Assembly: GCA_903911805.1 (NCBI GenBank) | Contig: CAIWET010000124.1 | Location: 1-6,331 of the forward strand | Length of the DNA: 6,331 bases | Origin: an uncultured Ignavibacteria bacterium | GTDB lineage: Bacteria > Bacteroidota > Ignavibacteria > Kapaibacteriales > UBA2268 | Direction of reading: 5' to 3' | In this document: positions 1 to 6,331 of the stretch, piece after piece | How the letters are laid out: each line of letters opens with the position of its first letter | How positions within the stretch are numbered: position 1 is the first letter of the stretch | Notes under the pieces: model-generated | Told to the model about the DNA's origin: nothing | Databases searched by the model: none | The model's input: only the letters and a program-made list of their open reading frames with translations | Position numbers and translations under genes: made by a program

Positions 1-5
1 ATTTT

Positions 6-830
6 ATGAAAAAAGTAGTTTTAATATTATTCATAGCTTTAATTTCATTTAGCAATGCGCAAGATAAAAAAGGTTGTGAAAAAATAGAGCCCAATTATTT
101 AACTAGAATGCCGGGATATTTCATTTCCGAATGTAAGTTTAGCGAACATAATGAAAAAGAATTTATTTATTATGTTAACGGTAAAGCAATCAAAATTAAA
201 AAAGCAGGAGCTTATAGAGAAATTTGGTATAGAAAAGATGCTAAAGAAACAAGAAAATATAGTAGTATGCAGATTTTCCAAAACTTCTCAAATGCTATTG
301 AGAAAATTAATGGGAAAGTGCTTGCCGATAATAAAACTTTTATGACTGCAAGTATTGATGGTAAGGAAGTTTATATTCAGTTGCCAAGTATTACATCAGC
401 TGATGTAGGCTCATTTAATGTCAATATAATTGAAGTTGCCCAAATGAAACAAGATATACAAGCAAATTTACAAGAAGCGATTGATAGAGATGGAAAGATT
501 GCTTTATATGGTATTTTATTTGATGTAGGTAAATCAAATATTAAGCCTGAATCTACAGAATCATTAAATAATATTATAAATTATCTCAATTCTAATCCAT
601 CAGTTAATATTTTTGTTGTTGGTCATACAGACAATACAGGCAATTACAATGATAATATTACTTTATCTAAAGCTAGAGCTGAAAGCATCAAAAATTACTT
701 AATTTCAAATGGAAAAATTGCCGAGAATAGAATTATCGCTGAAGGTGTAGGTTCATTGTGCCCAAAAACAACTAATTCAAGTGAAGATGGTAGAAAGCTG
801 AACAGAAGAGTAGAAATTGTTAAGCAATAA
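6..830 (+). CDS. Secreted OmpA-family peptidoglycan-binding protein
   Basis: The 274-residue protein starts with a Sec signal peptide (MKK, a hydrophobic stretch to about residue 16, likely cleavage after SNA at 18). There is no lipobox, so it is probably periplasmic or outer-membrane associated. Residues about 24-150 form a unique N-terminal domain, with an RMPGYFIS stretch at 34-41. This layout resembles OmpA proteins that carry a DUF4892-like front part, an assignment made from memory of the family. Residues about 165-272 are a complete OmpA C-terminal domain: FDVGKSNIKPES (172-183), VVGHTDNTG (204-212), LSKARAESI (220-228) and GRKLNRRVEI (262-271). Asp209 and Arg224 sit where the family binds the diaminopimelate of peptidoglycan. 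The expected role is to tether the envelope to the cell wall. Cys24 and Cys43 could form a disulfide. Only five bases precede the ATG in the window, so its promoter is not visible. The next gene follows after 5 bases. Confidence 0.93.
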   Translation: MKKVVLILFIALISFSNAQDKKGCEKIEPNYLTRMPGYFISECKFSEHNEKEFIYYVNGKAIKIKKAGAYREIWYRKDAKETRKYSSMQIFQNFSNAIEKINGKVLADNKTFMTASIDGKEVYIQLPSITSADVGSFNVNIIEVAQMKQDIQANLQEAIDRDGKIALYGILFDVGKSNIKPESTESLNNIINYLNSNPSVNIFVVGHTDNTGNYNDNITLSKARAESIKNYLISNGKIAENRIIAEGVGSLCPKTTNSSEDGRKLNRRVEIVKQ

Positions 831-835
831 ATAAA

Positions 836-1153
836 ATGAAAATACAAAAAATTATAATTATTGGATTTGTAATTGCTGTAATAGCTTTTACTTTTGTTAT
901 TTTTTTAATTTTTTCTAATGATAGTCAAGAATTTTACAAGTCTACTTATAAAGTATCTATAGCAGAGATTTTTGCAGTACGTGGAAGACCTAACCAACGT
1001 ACTGCAAAACTAAGCAATGGATCTACAATTTCAATACCAAGTGATTTCATTCCAATTGTTCAAGTTGGTGATTCATTATTTAAAGAAAATAACACATATG
1101 AACTTATTTTAAAGTCTATACGTTTAAATAAAGTATTTCGATCAACAAAATAA
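836..1153 (+). CDS. Small single-pass membrane protein, unknown function
   Basis: I do not recognise this 105-residue protein as a named family. Residues about 6-27 are one strongly hydrophobic helix preceded by lysines (K2, K5). This predicts an N-in anchor with a soluble tail of about 78 residues outside the cytoplasm; an uncleaved signal anchor is more likely than a signal peptide because no AxA site follows. The tail looks beta-rich, with LSNGSTISIPSD at 59-70 and VGDSLFKENNTYEL at 77-90. The 'L-NG...GDS-K' layout is seen in small membrane proteins of Bacteroidota (from memory). The gene lies 5 bases after the OmpA-family gene, and its stop codon directly abuts the next ATG, so it is very likely co-transcribed with both. 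No Shine-Dalgarno is seen; the leader is A-rich. Codons 45-58 hold a perfect 13-bp inverted repeat. That it is a real gene is supported by the tight packing and the sensible protein. Confidence 0.75.
   Translation: MKIQKIIIIGFVIAVIAFTFVIFLIFSNDSQEFYKSTYKVSIAEIFAVRGRPNQRTAKLSNGSTISIPSDFIPIVQVGDSLFKENNTYELILKSIRLNKVFRSTK
970..1009. repeat. Perfect 13-bp inverted repeat inside a coding sequence
   Basis: The arms TTTTGCAGTACGT (970-982) and ACGTACTGCAAAA (997-1009) are exact reverse complements separated by 14 bases (983-996). The repeat lies wholly inside the small membrane protein gene and encodes residues 45-58. It is flanked by T on the left and A on the right, the reverse of an intrinsic terminator on either strand, so it is not one. 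It could be an mRNA hairpin, a dimeric protein-binding site or chance; the sequence does not decide. Confidence 0.85.
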
Positions 1154-1711
1154 ATGAATACAGTATTTTTTATAAACCAAAATGATTTTCGTAAATGGCT
1201 CGAAGAAAATCATAAAACATCTTCTGAAATAATTGTTGGATATTTTAAAGTCGGAACTCCAAAATTTAATATGACTTGGTCAGAATCAGTTGATCAGGCT
1301 TTATGCTTTGGTTGGATTGATGGCATCAGAAAATCTATTGATAATGAGAGCTATTGTATTCGATTTACTCCTCGCAAAAAAAACAGCATTTGGAGCAAGG
1401 TAAACATCAACAAAGTTGAGAAATTAATAGAACAAGGAATTATGCAAGAAGAAGGACTTAAAGCATTTAGCTTCAGAAAAGATGAAAAATCAGCAATATA
1501 TAGTTTTGAAAACAAAGCAGAAGAACTTTCTGAAGATTTTTTAGATATCTTCAAATTAAATTCATCTGCTTGGGATTATTTCGTATCTCAGTCACAATCT
1601 TATAAAAAAACAACTATTCATTGGATAAATAGTGCAAAGCAAAATTCTACTAAACTTTCGAGATTAGAAAAAGTAATTATTGCAAGCACACATTATAAGA
1701 GAGTTTGGTAA
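1154..1711 (+). CDS. YdeI/OmpD-associated family protein
   Basis: This 185-residue protein has the hallmarks of the YdeI/OmpD-associated ('bacteriocin-protection') family: an N-terminal FxNxxDFRKWLEENH-type helix (5-20), the signature ALCFGWIDG (49-57), RFTPRK with a following Trp (70-75 and W80), and a C-terminal helical part with SAWDYF (138-143), then SYKKTTIHWINSAK (149-162). The length fits the family. There is no signal peptide and no membrane segment, so the product should be cytoplasmic. The molecular function of the family is not established, and its name is not proof of a role in bacteriocin resistance. The ATG follows the stop of the small membrane gene with no base between them, implying co-transcription and possibly coupled translation. 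An 82-base gap separates it from the next gene. Confidence 0.88.
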   Translation: MNTVFFINQNDFRKWLEENHKTSSEIIVGYFKVGTPKFNMTWSESVDQALCFGWIDGIRKSIDNESYCIRFTPRKKNSIWSKVNINKVEKLIEQGIMQEEGLKAFSFRKDEKSAIYSFENKAEELSEDFLDIFKLNSSAWDYFVSQSQSYKKTTIHWINSAKQNSTKLSRLEKVIIASTHYKRVW

Positions 1712-1793
1712 GAATAATTCAATATCTTTTGAAACTTAGTTAAGCGATATTTCGTCATAACTCAATTATTAACTATTAAGATAGAGTAAATTT

Positions 1794-2462
1794 ATGAGTA
1801 AAATTTTTCAATTTGGCGAAAATGTGCCTGGTTACAGTATTCCAGTATTAAATGAACGTGAAATCCGAGCAGGTGCAGGTATATTTTTCGTATTAATGTT
1901 TGTTTCGATTCAACAAGCGGCTCTTCTAGCAAATTTCACATTATTGAAATATGCAATTATATATTTTCTAATCGATTTTAGTATCAGAGTATTTATTAAC
2001 CCAAAATTTTCTCCAGTACTTATTTTGAGCAGATGGATTGTACGAAATCAAACACCTGAATATGTTGGAGCAAAGCAAAAGAAATTTGCTTGGGTAATTG
2101 GAATAATTCTTGCCTTAACTATGCTAGTACTTGCTGTAATTATGAATACAGTTAGTCCAATAACTGGATTGATTTGTTTTATTTGTTTAATATTCTTGTT
2201 TTTTGAATCAGCTTTTGGAATTTGCATTGGTTGTTATACTTATAAATGGATTTATAGAGAAAAAGCACAATATTGTCCAGGTGAAGTTTGTGATATCAAG
2301 GCTAGACACGAAATTCAAAAAACTAATTTTAAACAATGGCTTGTTGTTTTAGCATTCATTGGATTTATAGTAGCATCAACATTTATCTTCCACGATAATT
2401 TCAAACAGAAACCAACTTTATTATTTGGTGGTGGTGAATTCAAAACTGAACAAACAAAATAA
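1794..2462 (+). CDS. DUF4395 family multi-pass membrane protein
   Basis: This 222-residue protein matches the DUF4395 family pattern: a short N-terminal segment ending in IPVLNEREIRAGAGI (16-30), then hydrophobic segments at about 26-45, 48-68, 98-118, 121-143 and 180-199. It has two cysteine pairs: C144-I-G-C147 at the end of the fourth segment and C161-P-G-E-V-C166 in the following loop. The short GCxxC-type cluster near the membrane is a feature I associate with the family. It could be redox-active or bind a metal, but this is inference. There is no signal peptide beyond the first helix. The C-terminal tail after residue 200 is polar. The ATG is the first in frame; the leader reads AGAGTAAATTT, only a weak purine match to a ribosome binding site. 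The DUF1801 gene starts 4 bases after the stop. Family function is unknown. Confidence 0.85.
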   Translation: MSKIFQFGENVPGYSIPVLNEREIRAGAGIFFVLMFVSIQQAALLANFTLLKYAIIYFLIDFSIRVFINPKFSPVLILSRWIVRNQTPEYVGAKQKKFAWVIGIILALTMLVLAVIMNTVSPITGLICFICLIFLFFESAFGICIGCYTYKWIYREKAQYCPGEVCDIKARHEIQKTNFKQWLVVLAFIGFIVASTFIFHDNFKQKPTLLFGGGEFKTEQTK

Positions 2463-2466
2463 TTAA

Positions 2467-2919
2467 ATGGATATTAATTCTAATAAGCAGAAAATGCAAA
2501 ATGTCAATTTTAAATCAATTGACGAATTTTTAGAATTTTTACCTGAAGATGAATTAAAAATTGTTGAAATATTTAGGGATATTGTTTTTAATAATATCCC
2601 TGATGTTGTTGAAAAGCTAGCATTTAATGTACCTTTTTATAAACGCAACTCAAATATTTGTTTTATTTGGCCAGCTTCTGTTCTTTGGGGAAAGAAAAAA
2701 ACTTACGATGGTGTTCGTTTTGGATTTTCGAATGGGTATTTATTAAATGATCCTGATGGTTTCCTGGACAAAGGTAATCGAAAAAATGTTTACTGGAAAG
2801 ATTTTAAAAGCATTAATGAAATTGATATTTCGTTAATAAAATCATTATTATTCGATGCTATTATTATAGATTCTGAATTAGCAAACCGAAATAAAATCAA
2901 GAAAAACTACTACTATTAA
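2467..2919 (+). CDS. DUF1801 (YdhG-like) domain protein
   Basis: This 150-residue soluble protein is recognised by the DUF1801 pattern: FKSIDEFLEFLPEDE (15-29), a helix KIVEIFRDIV, then KLAFNVPFYKR (50-60), ICFIWPASVLWG (64-75), VRFGFSNGYLL (83-93) and DKGNRKNVYWKDF (101-113). The length suits a single-domain member. No signal peptide or membrane segment is present, so it should be cytoplasmic. The biochemical function of the family is unknown; it folds as a small alpha/beta domain (general family knowledge). The tail is basic and ends in three tyrosines (148-150). Translation could also begin at Met10 (2494), which sits just before the conserved part; the first ATG is preferred because it lies 4 bases after the DUF4395 stop, suggesting coupling. 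A hairpin-capable inverted repeat lies inside the gene at 2575-2601. Confidence 0.87.
   Translation: MDINSNKQKMQNVNFKSIDEFLEFLPEDELKIVEIFRDIVFNNIPDVVEKLAFNVPFYKRNSNICFIWPASVLWGKKKTYDGVRFGFSNGYLLNDPDGFLDKGNRKNVYWKDFKSINEIDISLIKSLLFDAIIIDSELANRNKIKKNYYY
2575..2601. repeat. Perfect 9-bp inverted repeat in the DUF1801 gene
   Basis: AGGGATATT (2575-2583) and AATATCCCT (2593-2601) are exact reverse complements around a 9-base loop. In RNA the stem could be extended inward by a G-U and two A-U pairs, leaving a three-base loop. No U-tract follows, so it is not a terminator. A stem this short with a short loop is expected about once by chance in an AT-rich window of this size. Confidence 0.6.
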
Positions 2920-3026
2920 CTTAATAAATTTCAATTTTATCCCAACTTAATGTGATACAAAAATTATTAAAGCTGTGTTTTATAATTTTTGTTATTCATT
3001 TTCGTTAGTTTCTGCTAATTGTATTA

Positions 3027-3047
3027 AAATAGTTGTAAAAACTATTT
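3027..3047. repeat. Short intergenic inverted repeat before the glycosyltransferase gene
   Basis: AAATAGTT (3027-3034) and AACTATTT (3040-3047) pair perfectly around a 5-base loop GTAAA. It lies 25 bases upstream of the glycosyltransferase ATG in the 152-base gap 2920-3071. The stem is A/T-rich and weak, with one G-C pair. It could be an operator-like site or nothing. Within the same gap a TATAAT at 2981-2986 has no fitting -35, and no convincing Bacteroidota-type promoter could be assigned. Confidence 0.45.
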
Positions 3048-3051
3048 ATTT

Positions 3052-3072
3052 ATGAATTTTATCAGAAAATAA
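3052..3072 (+). other. Six-codon upstream reading frame overlapping the next start
   Basis: ATG at 3052 opens a frame MNFIRK ending with TAA at 3070-3072. The last A of this stop is the A of the glycosyltransferase ATG (TAATG overlap). This arrangement can couple translation. In such AT-rich DNA a short frame of this kind can also arise by chance, and there is no ribosome binding site to argue for its use. Confidence 0.25.
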
Positions 3073-4637
3073 TGATTAAAACTGAAAATAGATTTCAAGA
3101 TAAATATACAATTATTTCCTTTATTATCTCTATTATATTCCTAATCCCGATTCTTTATTATCCCATTTCTTGCGATTTATCGATTTATATTTCCGAAGGA
3201 AAGCTTATTGCAGATGGCGGAAAAATATATTCTGATTTAATAGATATCAAACCTCCAATGTTTTATTATTTTTATTCATTAATTTATAATTTGACTGGAT
3301 TAAATGAATTTAATATTAGAATTTTTGACTTCATATGGCAGTTTTTTACATTATTTGCATTATATTTTTATGTTTTAAAAGTTTTCAAGGATAAATTTTC
3401 AGCTCAGATTTTGCTCCCAATTTATTCTATTTTGTATGTTTCAGTTGGATATATTGCTTCAATGCATACTGAGAGTTTTATCACTCTGTTTTTAATAAGA
3501 ATCCTTCTTTTAGAGAACAAAGAAGATAGAAGAATATTAGATTTGACATTAGAAGCTCTAATTTTAGGACTTATAACATCAATGAAATTTACATTTGGAA
3601 TTATTTATATTGCTGTAATTATAAATGATTTATTATTACTTAATGATAATTTCAAATCATTTGCAAAAAAGCATTTTACAATTATATCAATTTCTGGAAT
3701 TGTAATTGCATTGAGTTTTTTGCCATTATTAGATAAGGAAATTTTTTCGGGATTTAAAAATGGTACTCAATATTTAAGCTTTTATAGTGCTCTGCCTCAT
3801 CTTTCTCTCTCTACTTTAAAGATGTCACTCAAAACAATTTCTATTTTCTTTGGAGATAATTTTTCTTTGTTTTATACATTTAGTTTAGTAGTTGGACTTT
3901 ATTCATTGGTTAAAAACTCATCTATAGAAATTGACAGAAAGAAATCTCTTATATTCATTTCTTTTTTAATGCTATTCTTTTCAGTTTTGATTGAAAGAAA
4001 ACTTGCAGTTATGCATTTTGTAAGAATATTTGGTATTTCTTCAATCATAATAACATTCGGTATAAAGTATATTTTTGAATCTGGTATTTTCAAGAATTCC
4101 AATAGAAGATTAAAACCTTTTATTGCTATAATTATTTTGGGAACATTGTTATTTTCACCAATTCCAAGAGCCTTGAATCTTTTCCAACCAGTTTATTATT
4201 TTTATAAGTCAAATGAAAAATTCAATCAATTCTATTCTGATAATCTTAATATTCATTTGAGAACTAATTTTATTCAAATTGCAGAATTCATTAATTCCAA
4301 AACTACAAGCAAGGATTCTGTAATTGTTATTTCAACCGGTGGAAATGTGATAAATTATTTTTTAAAAGATTGCAGAAAATCCGCTTTTACTCAATCGTGC
4401 TTTTATCTTTCTGAAGTTAATATTCAAGATTGGAGTAAGAAAATTGAGTTAGAAATGCAATCAGCAAAATACTTAATAATTCAAGATAATGATATTCATC
4501 CTATGCTCACTGGCAATGATTTTTCGAGTTTGGAAAACATTAAGAGCAAGCCTAATTTGAATTATATATTACAAAATAGATTCACTTTAGATACATTAAT
4601 GAAACCTTTTCATATTTATAGGTGTATTATTAAATAA
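3072..4637 (+). CDS. GT-C type membrane glycosyltransferase (PMT/ArnT-like)
   Basis: This 521-residue polytopic protein has the layout of the GT-C/glycosyltransferase family 39-like enzymes (PMT_2 group), which transfer sugars from polyprenyl-phosphate donors on the outer face of the inner membrane. After a first membrane segment (about 12-31) comes the long first loop with the expected acidic residue, CDLSIYISEGKLI (34-46), then YSDLIDIKPPMFYY (53-66); Asp35 is the likely catalytic base. About ten hydrophobic segments follow, at roughly 87-105, 111-128, 134-147, 162-186, 202-219, 264-280, 292-307, 318-335 and 349-364. A soluble C-terminal domain of about 150 residues (370-521) is predicted outside the cytoplasm. 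Donor and acceptor cannot be told from sequence. No other sugar gene is in the window, so it looks like an orphan enzyme for lipid or protein glycosylation. The first in-frame ATG is used; no Shine-Dalgarno is visible. Confidence 0.8.
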   Translation: MIKTENRFQDKYTIISFIISIIFLIPILYYPISCDLSIYISEGKLIADGGKIYSDLIDIKPPMFYYFYSLIYNLTGLNEFNIRIFDFIWQFFTLFALYFYVLKVFKDKFSAQILLPIYSILYVSVGYIASMHTESFITLFLIRILLLENKEDRRILDLTLEALILGLITSMKFTFGIIYIAVIINDLLLLNDNFKSFAKKHFTIISISGIVIALSFLPLLDKEIFSGFKNGTQYLSFYSALPHLSLSTLKMSLKTISIFFGDNFSLFYTFSLVVGLYSLVKNSSIEIDRKKSLIFISFLMLFFSVLIERKLAVMHFVRIFGISSIIITFGIKYIFESGIFKNSNRRLKPFIAIIILGTLLFSPIPRALNLFQPVYYFYKSNEKFNQFYSDNLNIHLRTNFIQIAEFINSKTTSKDSVIVISTGGNVINYFLKDCRKSAFTQSCFYLSEVNIQDWSKKIELEMQSAKYLIIQDNDIHPMLTGNDFSSLENIKSKPNLNYILQNRFTLDTLMKPFHIYRCIIK

Positions 4638-4711
4638 TTGTGAATTACTAATTGTAAATAATTCCAAATTTTAATCGTTTCTATATTTTTATAACTAATT
4701 ACGAGCTTTAA

Positions 4712-6331
4712 ATGATCAAAAAAATGCAGATATTGTTTTTCATTATTTGCCTTGCTTCGATAAATGTATTATCAGCAAATGACGATAAAGAAATTATCAA
4801 GGCATCAAAAGAAGAACTAAATAGAGTCTTTACTGAGCTAAAAAAACAATCAAAACCTGCCTATTTTATTTCATATAATATAGTCAAAACTAAGAATTCA
4901 TCACTTTCAGCTTCTTATGGAAATCTCGAGACAAAATCTGAAAGAGAAAACCGTACTGTTGATATTGATTTAAGAGTTGGCGATAGTTACTTCGACAACA
5001 CTCATCAAATCAGAGGAAGTGCAATGAATTTTTCATTTGACAAGAGCTCATTTGAATTACCATTAGAGTCTGATCCAGAAGCATATAAAAATACTTTGTG
5101 GTATTTAAGTAATGCTAGTTATAAAGGAGCAATTGAAAAATTAGAAAAAGCTATTACAAATAAAAAAGTGAAAGCTGCCGAAGAGGATTCTTCTGCTGAT
5201 TTCTCTTTAGAACCAGTTGAAAAATATTACGAAGAACCATCACAGATAATTTTTGATTTGAATAACTGGGAAAAAACTATTAAAAATGTATCTGCAGTAT
5301 TCAACGAAGATAAAACTATTTTTGACTGCAAAGTTTTTATTTCTGCTGATGAAAATAGAAAGATAATAATAAATACTGAAGGAACAGAAATTGCAATGAA
5401 TGAAAACTATTTCAGAGTTTTTATTTCTGCAAAAACTAAAGCTGAAGATGGTATGTCATTGCCACTTTACAAAAGCTTTTTTGCTTTTACTCCGGAGAAA
5501 CTTCCAACTGAGGAAGTTTTGATTGCAGCAGCAAAAGAAGTTTTGAAAAAATTGCAAATTCTTAGGAATTCTCAGATTTTACCAACTTATTCTGGACCAG
5601 CAATTTTATCTGGCGAAGCTTCTGGCGTATTCTTCCACGAAATTTTTGGTCATAGAGTTGAAGGTCATCGCCAAAAAGACCCCAATTCAAGTCAAACATT
5701 CAAAAATTATTTAAACAAAAAAGTTCTTCCTGATTTTATGGATGTATATTTTGATCCTACAATGAAATTGCACGACAATAGAGAAATTTCAGGCTATTAT
5801 TTATATGATGACCAAGGGGTTAAAAGCCAAAGAGTAACATCCGTAAAAGACGGTGTTTTCAAAGACTTTTTAATGAGTAGATCACCAATTGAGAATTTTT
5901 CAAAGTCTAATGGTCACGGCAGAAAACAAAATGGTTATGCTGTTGTTTCTAGACAGTCTAATTTGATTGTTCAAACTCAAAAATCAGAATCATCAGATGA
6001 ATTAAGAACACAATTAATTGAAGAATGTAAAAAGCAAAATTTAGAATATGGATTGCTTTTCGAAACTGTTCAAGGTGGATTTACATTCACTGGTAGATCT
6101 ATCCCTAATTCATTTAATGTTAATCCATTAACTGTTTATAAAATTTATGTTGATGGAAAACCAGACGAATTAGTAAGAGGTGTTGATTTGATTGGAACAC
6201 CATTAACTACATTTTCAAATATTATTGCTGCCGATAACAAAATTGGTATATTTAATGGAATTTGTGGTGCAGAATCTGGTGGAGTCCCGGTTTCAGCAAG
6301 CTCACCAGCATTATTAGTTTCAAAAATTGAA
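4712..6331 (+). CDS. Secreted TldD/PmbA-family metallopeptidase (3' end beyond window)
   Basis: The frame is open from ATG 4712 to the last base, 540 codons with no stop, so the gene is cut by the window edge. Residues 1-22 are a Sec signal peptide (MIKK, hydrophobic core 7-20, likely cleavage after LSA). Met5 is an alternative start that would shorten it. A weakly recognisable N-terminal region runs to about 290. The TldD-type core follows: SGEASGVFFHEIFGHRVEGH (299-318) holds the HExxxH zinc motif (H309, E310, H314). NGICGAESGGVPVS (515-528) supplies the late Cys518 that completes the zinc site in this family. Also typical are GHGRKQNGYAV (about 402-412) and ETVQGGFTFTGR (about 452-463). 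Classical TldD/TldE are cytosolic and process or degrade peptides; this one should act outside the cytoplasm. A paralogous partner gene may lie downstream. The zinc ligands are intact, so it should be active. Confidence 0.9.
   Translation, partial: MIKKMQILFFIICLASINVLSANDDKEIIKASKEELNRVFTELKKQSKPAYFISYNIVKTKNSSLSASYGNLETKSERENRTVDIDLRVGDSYFDNTHQIRGSAMNFSFDKSSFELPLESDPEAYKNTLWYLSNASYKGAIEKLEKAITNKKVKAAEEDSSADFSLEPVEKYYEEPSQIIFDLNNWEKTIKNVSAVFNEDKTIFDCKVFISADENRKIIINTEGTEIAMNENYFRVFISAKTKAEDGMSLPLYKSFFAFTPEKLPTEEVLIAAAKEVLKKLQILRNSQILPTYSGPAILSGEASGVFFHEIFGHRVEGHRQKDPNSSQTFKNYLNKKVLPDFMDVYFDPTMKLHDNREISGYYLYDDQGVKSQRVTSVKDGVFKDFLMSRSPIENFSKSNGHGRKQNGYAVVSRQSNLIVQTQKSESSDELRTQLIEECKKQNLEYGLLFETVQGGFTFTGRSIPNSFNVNPLTVYKIYVDGKPDELVRGVDLIGTPLTTFSNIIAADNKIGIFNGICGAESGGVPVSASSPALLVSKIE

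Noticed and set aside
99..281. Minus-strand open frame opposite the OmpA-family gene
   Set aside because: It lies fully inside a well-supported gene, has a low-complexity Phe/Ser-rich product and no family features; a shadow frame. The same holds for the minus-strand frames at 1351-1554 and 3899-4102 and the plus-strand frame at 151-345.
1705..1731. Possible Bacteroidota promoter: TTG at 1705 and TATCTTTTG at 1723
   Set aside because: The spacing (15 bases) is shorter than the usual range and the -7 element has an extra base compared with TAnnTTTG.
1737..1775. 7-bp inverted repeat TAGTTAA / TTAACTA in the gap before the DUF4395 gene
   Set aside because: Arms are short, made almost only of A and T, and 25 bases apart; no support for a terminator or operator.
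2981..2986. TATAAT resembling a -10 box
   Set aside because: No acceptable -35 or -33 element at the right distance; such hexamers are common in this composition.
4638..4670. Imperfect tandem similarity ATTGTGAATTA / ATTGTAAATAA after the glycosyltransferase gene
   Set aside because: Low-complexity AT sequence; the match is short and imperfect.
4721..4750. Possible lipobox around Cys13 of the TldD-like protein
   Set aside because: The residues before Cys13 (F-I-I) do not fit a lipobox, which needs a small residue just before the Cys; a standard cleavage after LSA is better.
5498..5519. 8-bp inverted repeat AAACTTCC / GGAAGTTT with a 6-base loop inside the TldD-like gene
   Set aside because: A stem of this length with a short loop is expected by chance in AT-rich DNA; no U-tract and no position that suggests control.

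Overview
The window looks like an ordinary chromosomal stretch from a very AT-rich, free-standing bacterial genome, most likely a member of the Bacteroidota/Chlorobiota (FCB) group. The reasons are low GC by eye (well under 35%), A-rich leaders without Shine-Dalgarno sequences in front of every ATG, a two-part secreted OmpA-like protein, and a TldD-like metalloprotease carrying a Sec signal peptide. The exact lineage cannot be settled from this sequence. All seven supported genes are on the plus strand. I see no tRNA, rRNA, CRISPR array, insertion sequence, phage gene or defence system.

Left part (1-1711): three genes are packed head to tail. A secreted OmpA-family peptidoglycan-binding protein (6-830) is followed after 5 bases by a one-helix membrane protein of unknown function (836-1153). 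That gene is followed with no gap by a YdeI/OmpD-associated family protein (1154-1711). They probably share one transcript. The small membrane gene contains a perfect 13-bp inverted repeat in its coding sequence, the most statistically unusual DNA structure in the window.

Middle part (1794-2919): after an 82-base gap comes a DUF4395 multi-pass membrane protein with two cysteine pairs. A DUF1801 (YdhG-like) small soluble protein starts 4 bases after it ends. This pair is probably a second transcription unit, or a continuation of the first.

Right part (2920-6331): a 152-base gap holds a short inverted repeat and a six-codon reading frame whose stop overlaps the next start. A 521-residue GT-C type membrane glycosyltransferase (3072-4637) follows. 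After a further 74 bases a secreted TldD/PmbA-family metallopeptidase begins at 4712 and runs off the end of the window with 540 codons visible, including the HExxxH motif and the late Cys that complete the zinc site.

Taken together the genes point to envelope functions (peptidoglycan anchoring, sugar transfer at the membrane, exported peptidase), but there is no clear single pathway. I found no convincing new multi-gene system. The items most worth a second look are the inverted repeat at 970-1009 and the exported TldD-like protease.
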